DNA of 64,000 nucleotides from Deinococcus actinosclerus (GTDB lineage: Bacteria; Deinococcota; Deinococci; Deinococcales; Deinococcaceae): contig NZ_CP013910.1 of NCBI RefSeq assembly GCF_001507665.1, forward strand, positions 2,603,501 through 2,667,500, written 5' to 3'. Below are positions 61,159-64,000 of the stretch, one piece after another (position 1 is the stretch's first letter; every line of letters begins with the position of its first letter). The notes under the pieces were generated by a model. That model had not been told where the DNA came from, ran no database searches, and was given only the letters and a program-made list of their open reading frames with translations. Both the position numbers and the translations under genes were made by a program.

Positions 61159-62528
61159 GGGTGCTCCTTGAAGTCGTGCCGGATCTGCCTGCGGGTGTCG
61201 AGGGTGCTCGTCAGGTCGTGCCAGACGCTCTGGGCGTGGTGGGGCGCGTCGGGTGGCAGGGGTGGGGGGGGCGTGGTGTCGGGGTGGAGGTGATGGGCGT
61301 GGTCGTGCAGGGTGCGCCAGCGTTGCGGCCACTGGGAGGGGTGGTCGACGTGCCGGAGGGTGTCCTGGAGGAGGGCGAGAATGGCGTGGCTGTCCTCGGG
61401 GGTCCAGGGGGTGGGGTGGTGCGCCAGGGCGGCGAGGATGAGGTCGGGGTCGCGGGCGTGCAGTCCGCCCTGGAGGGTGCGGGCCGGGTCGGCGAGGGCG
61501 CGCAGGGCCGGGGTGGACGCGTGCGCGAGAAGCGCCTGGGCGAGGGGCTGGTGACGGTGTGTAAGGGTGCCCGCGATGAGGTCGTCGAGCAGGTGGTGGT
61601 CGCGGGCCAGGGTGATCAGGGCGGGGGGGCCGCCGGGCGTGGCGTGCAGCAGCGCGTCGGGGTGGGCGTGCCGCAGGACGTGGCTGAGTCGGGCCTGGGG
61701 GCCGCCGCTCAGGCCGTCGCGGGGGTTGGGTGGCGTGCCGGGGTCGTGGAGCGCGGCGGCCAGTCGGGCGTTCAGGGCGCTGCGCCGGAGGCGCTGAAGG
61801 GTCTGCCGGGCGAGGGTCTGCACGTCGGGGCTGCGGTCGTCCAGCGCGCCCTCCAGCAGGGGTTCCAGGGTGTGGTCGTCGTCACTCAGGGTGTCCAGCA
61901 CGGCGCTCAGGAGGCGTTTGCGGCTGGCAGCGCGTTCCGTGTCGAACTGCGTGCGTAGCAGGGCTCGGGCGGCGCCGGGGTTGAGGGCTCGCAGCACGCG
62001 GTGCAGGGTGTCGCGGTCGGTGTCGCTCAGGGCGGCCCAGGTGGGCTCGTCGGGGGCGTCAGCGTGAGCCAGGGCGGGGCTGTCCGCGTGGTGTGCCAGC
62101 CAGCGCCCCCGTTCGCCCAGCACGCGGGCGAGGGGGACGCGCAGGCTGCGGTCCTGCGTGGCGAGGGTCAGCAGGCGCGGCAGGTGCAGCGCCGGGACGC
62201 GGTAGCCGTGCGCGTGGCACAGGGTCAGCCACTCGTGCAGCAGGGGGCCGCCCAGATGCGGGAGGTGCCGCGCGGCGCGGGCCGGGGCCTCCGGGCGCGG
62301 GTCGCTGGGGGCGGGGGTGGGGGCCGGGGCGGGCGGGTCGGGTTGCCGTCCGGCGGTCGCGGCGAGGGTCAGCAGCGCGGCGCGGGCCAGCAGGGTACCT
62401 GCCGGGTCGTCCCGGGTGACCCGCGCGGCGGCCTGTCCGGTGGCGTCGGGGCCGGGGGTGGGCAGGGGGGCGCGTTCGATGCCGATCAGCGCGGCGCTCA
62501 GGAGGGCCGGGAGGTCAGAAGCCGTCAT
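61155..62528 (-). CDS. DUF5691-like helical-repeat protein
   Basis: The 457-residue protein starts LPALLSAALIGIERAPLPTP, the opening typical of DUF5691, and continues as HEAT-like helical repeats rich in Leu, Ala and His (LEPLLEGALDDRSPDVQTLA, RQTLQRLRRSALNARLAAAL). It overlaps the SWIM gene by 14 bases and the LRV gene as ATGA, so the genes are translated together. The likely role is a scaffold for the ATPase complex, by analogy with other HEAT proteins. Confidence 0.75.
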   Translation of the reverse strand: MTASDLPALLSAALIGIERAPLPTPGPDATGQAAARVTRDDPAGTLLARAALLTLAATAGRQPDPPAPAPTPAPSDPRPEAPARAARHLPHLGGPLLHEWLTLCHAHGYRVPALHLPRLLTLATQDRSLRVPLARVLGERGRWLAHHADSPALAHADAPDEPTWAALSDTDRDTLHRVLRALNPGAARALLRTQFDTERAASRKRLLSAVLDTLSDDDHTLEPLLEGALDDRSPDVQTLARQTLQRLRRSALNARLAAALHDPGTPPNPRDGLSGGPQARLSHVLRHAHPDALLHATPGGPPALITLARDHHLLDDLIAGTLTHRHQPLAQALLAHASTPALRALADPARTLQGGLHARDPDLILAALAHHPTPWTPEDSHAILALLQDTLRHVDHPSQWPQRWRTLHDHAHHLHPDTTPPPPLPPDAPHHAQSVWHDLTSTLDTRRQIRHDFKEHP

Positions 62529-63861
62529 CTTCCCCTCCGTCCAGGGGGTGCAGGGTGCCGTCCTGCACGGCGCATAGCGGGGTGAGGCTCTGCCCGTCCC
62601 ATTCGGCGGTGAAGGTCTGCGGGTGCCCGCCACCCAGGGCCAGCAGGGTGAGGCGGGCCGTGTCGCTGCCGCCCAGCAGGAGGCTGCCGCGTGCGTCCCC
62701 GGCCCGCCATGGGTCGCCGTCCCGCGTGGGCGGGTGGACCGTGACGGGCCCGAGGTGGTGCGCGGTGCGCTCCAGCCAGGGGTTCAGGGCCAGGGCGGCG
62801 CCGTGCGCGTCGAGCAGCCCGTCCAGGGTGACCGGTGCGGGCAGGGGGGCGGGGGCGCTGCGGGTGGCCTCGCCGTCCAGGACGTGCCGCTGGGGGACCG
62901 CGCCCTGGGCGGGGCTCAGGCGGGCGCGGACGCTCCCCCCGGCGGGCAGGGCGGGTGGCAGGGGCCAGCCGGGCGCGGCGAAGTCCAGCAGGAGCGCGGT
63001 GGTGCCGCCTTCGTGCAGCCAGCTGCGGCGGGTGCGGACGTGTTCCTCGTCGCTGATGGTGTGGCCCAGCACCAGCCAGCGGGTGTCGGTCCCCCCGGCG
63101 GCGATGGTGGCGGCCTTGTCCAGCGGGAAGCCCAGCGCGGCGCGCAGGTCGGCCTGTTGCGGGGCGCTCAGTGTGTTGCGGCGCGGCCACGCCTCGGTCA
63201 GCAGGTACAGTCGGCCCAGGTGGGCCAGCAGCCGGTCCGGGTGGGGCAGGACTTCGGGGATCATCCGGACCAGTCGCGCGGCGCCGGGCGCCTGGGCGTC
63301 CACGAGGCGGGCGGCCTGGGTGTCCCAGTCGCTGTAGGGTCGCGCGGCGGCCTGGGCCAGTCCGTCCCGGACGAGGTCTTTCAGGAAGGTCTGCAGGGCG
63401 TCTAGGCCCAGGCTGACCTTCTTCTCGCGCGCGGCGCGGCGTTTGGCCTGCGCGGCGGGGTCAGGGCCGCTGCGGGTCTCCCCTGCCGGGTCGGCGTCGG
63501 CGTCGGCGTCGGGTGGAGCGTGCTTCCCGGCCCGGCCGTCCAGCCACGTCCGGATAGCGTCCGGGGTGGGGTCGGTGCCGAAGTGCTGAGGGTGCGATTC
63601 ATGCAGGAGCAGCAGCGCCAGGGCGTGCTTGCAGGGGAACTTGCGGCTGGGGCAGGAGCACTTGAAGGCTGGGGCGTCCGGGCCGCTGTGGTCCACGCCG
63701 GTCAGGTAGGGCCGCGCGCCGCTGCCCTGGCAGTGGCCCCACAGGTGGGTGGGTCCGGCGTGCAGGTCGGGCCAGCGGGCGGGCGTGGCGAGGGTGCGGG
63801 CGCTGGCGGCGCTGCCTGCGTCGGGGGCCAGGGTCAGGATGGGGTCGTGGGTGGGCGTCAT
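62515..63861 (-). CDS. SWIM zinc-finger protein
   Basis: The 448-residue protein has the SWIM motif CxC-x6-CxH (C68, C70, C77, H79 in FKCSCPSRKFPCKHALALLL), which binds zinc and often DNA or protein. A low-complexity Asp/Ala/Pro linker (about 117-140) is followed by a basic stretch and a long C-terminal domain of unknown fold. It is the first gene of the cluster and has AAGGATG before the ATG. SWIM proteins of this type are regular companions of MoxR and VWA genes. Confidence 0.85.
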   Translation of the reverse strand: MTPTHDPILTLAPDAGSAASARTLATPARWPDLHAGPTHLWGHCQGSGARPYLTGVDHSGPDAPAFKCSCPSRKFPCKHALALLLLHESHPQHFGTDPTPDAIRTWLDGRAGKHAPPDADADADPAGETRSGPDPAAQAKRRAAREKKVSLGLDALQTFLKDLVRDGLAQAAARPYSDWDTQAARLVDAQAPGAARLVRMIPEVLPHPDRLLAHLGRLYLLTEAWPRRNTLSAPQQADLRAALGFPLDKAATIAAGGTDTRWLVLGHTISDEEHVRTRRSWLHEGGTTALLLDFAAPGWPLPPALPAGGSVRARLSPAQGAVPQRHVLDGEATRSAPAPLPAPVTLDGLLDAHGAALALNPWLERTAHHLGPVTVHPPTRDGDPWRAGDARGSLLLGGSDTARLTLLALGGGHPQTFTAEWDGQSLTPLCAVQDGTLHPLDGGEDDGF

Positions 63862-63879
63862 GGGGCATCCTTCCAGCCG

Positions 63880-63923
63880 TTACGCTGCCAGCGTAATGTA
63901 GTGCATTCCCCCATCCGGCTCAA
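63880..63923 (-). promoter_or_regulatory. Promoter and palindromic operator of the MoxR-VWA cluster
   Basis: On the reverse strand TTGAGC (63918-63923), a 17-bp spacer and TACATT (63895-63900) form a good housekeeping promoter. The perfect palindrome TTACGCTGCCAGCGTAA (63880-63896, 8-bp arms and a one-base centre) overlaps the -10 box and start site, a position suited to repression. Confidence 0.7.
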
Positions 63924-63945
63924 GCGCACCCCCCGTCGTCAGAAA

Positions 63946-63985
63946 GGGGCGGGTGGGTCCGGCCTCGACCAGAACCACCCGCCCC
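63946..63985. terminator. Terminator at the right edge
   Basis: Arms GGGGCGGGTGG and CCACCCGCCCC enclose an 18-nt loop upstream of the cluster promoter, probably closing a gene beyond the window. Confidence 0.55.
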
Positions 63986-64000
63986 TCCCGACTGGCGTTT

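Overview
The window is GC-rich DNA from a member of the Deinococcota, most likely a Deinococcus. I infer this from the style of the alpha-operon proteins, many -10 boxes placed 6-7 nt before start codons (leaderless transcripts are common in this group), Deinococcus-like short intergenic repeats, and outer-envelope proteins. I ran no database search, so the genus is an inference.

Positions 1 to about 10,255 are the right part of a prophage whose left end lies outside the window. Leftward early genes (a partial cytosine methyltransferase, a stack of small overlapping genes, an antirepressor-like protein and a Cro-like HTH protein) face a rightward lysogeny arm. That arm holds a CI-like repressor, an ImmA/IrrE-type metallopeptidase, a secreted protein, a membrane GAF-like protein and a large serine integrase. 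An 845-bp IS982-like element with 6-bp target duplications cuts the ImmA gene. The integrase gene abuts comF, which is cut exactly in its PRPP-binding motif, so the prophage sits inside a competence gene.

Positions 10.2-29.3 kb are ordinary chromosome: gatB, a VanY-like peptidase, a MarR/EamA pair, a SoxR regulator with a textbook SoxR box beside two VOC-fold proteins, a GGDEF-EAL protein, a repeat protein, a MoxR-like ATPase, a MerR/GyrI regulator and gltX. Positions 29.7-45.4 kb hold the E1 subunits of a 2-oxoacid dehydrogenase, a C39-like peptidase, a type III polyketide synthase, oxidoreductases, a diguanylate cyclase, ndk, two nucleoside-type ABC permeases, a RodZ-like protein and an AI-2E family transporter. 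Positions 45.6-49.0 kb are the infA-rpmJ-rpsM-rpsK-rpsD-rpoA-rplQ operon.

Positions 54.0-63.9 kb, all leftward, hold the most interesting unit. A SWIM zinc-finger protein, a DUF5691-like helical protein, a leucine-rich-variant repeat protein, a MoxR AAA+ ATPase, an AT-richer unknown, a DUF5682-like protein, a polysaccharide deacetylase/beta-barrel fusion and a VWA protein follow one promoter that carries a perfect palindrome. This looks like a MoxR-VWA effector system of unknown role.

Four genes (soxR, an EamA transporter, an HEXXH protein, the LRV-repeat protein) are each broken by one missing base, in or next to short C/G runs. This pattern points to sequence error more than to true decay. 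No tRNA, rRNA or CRISPR array was seen.
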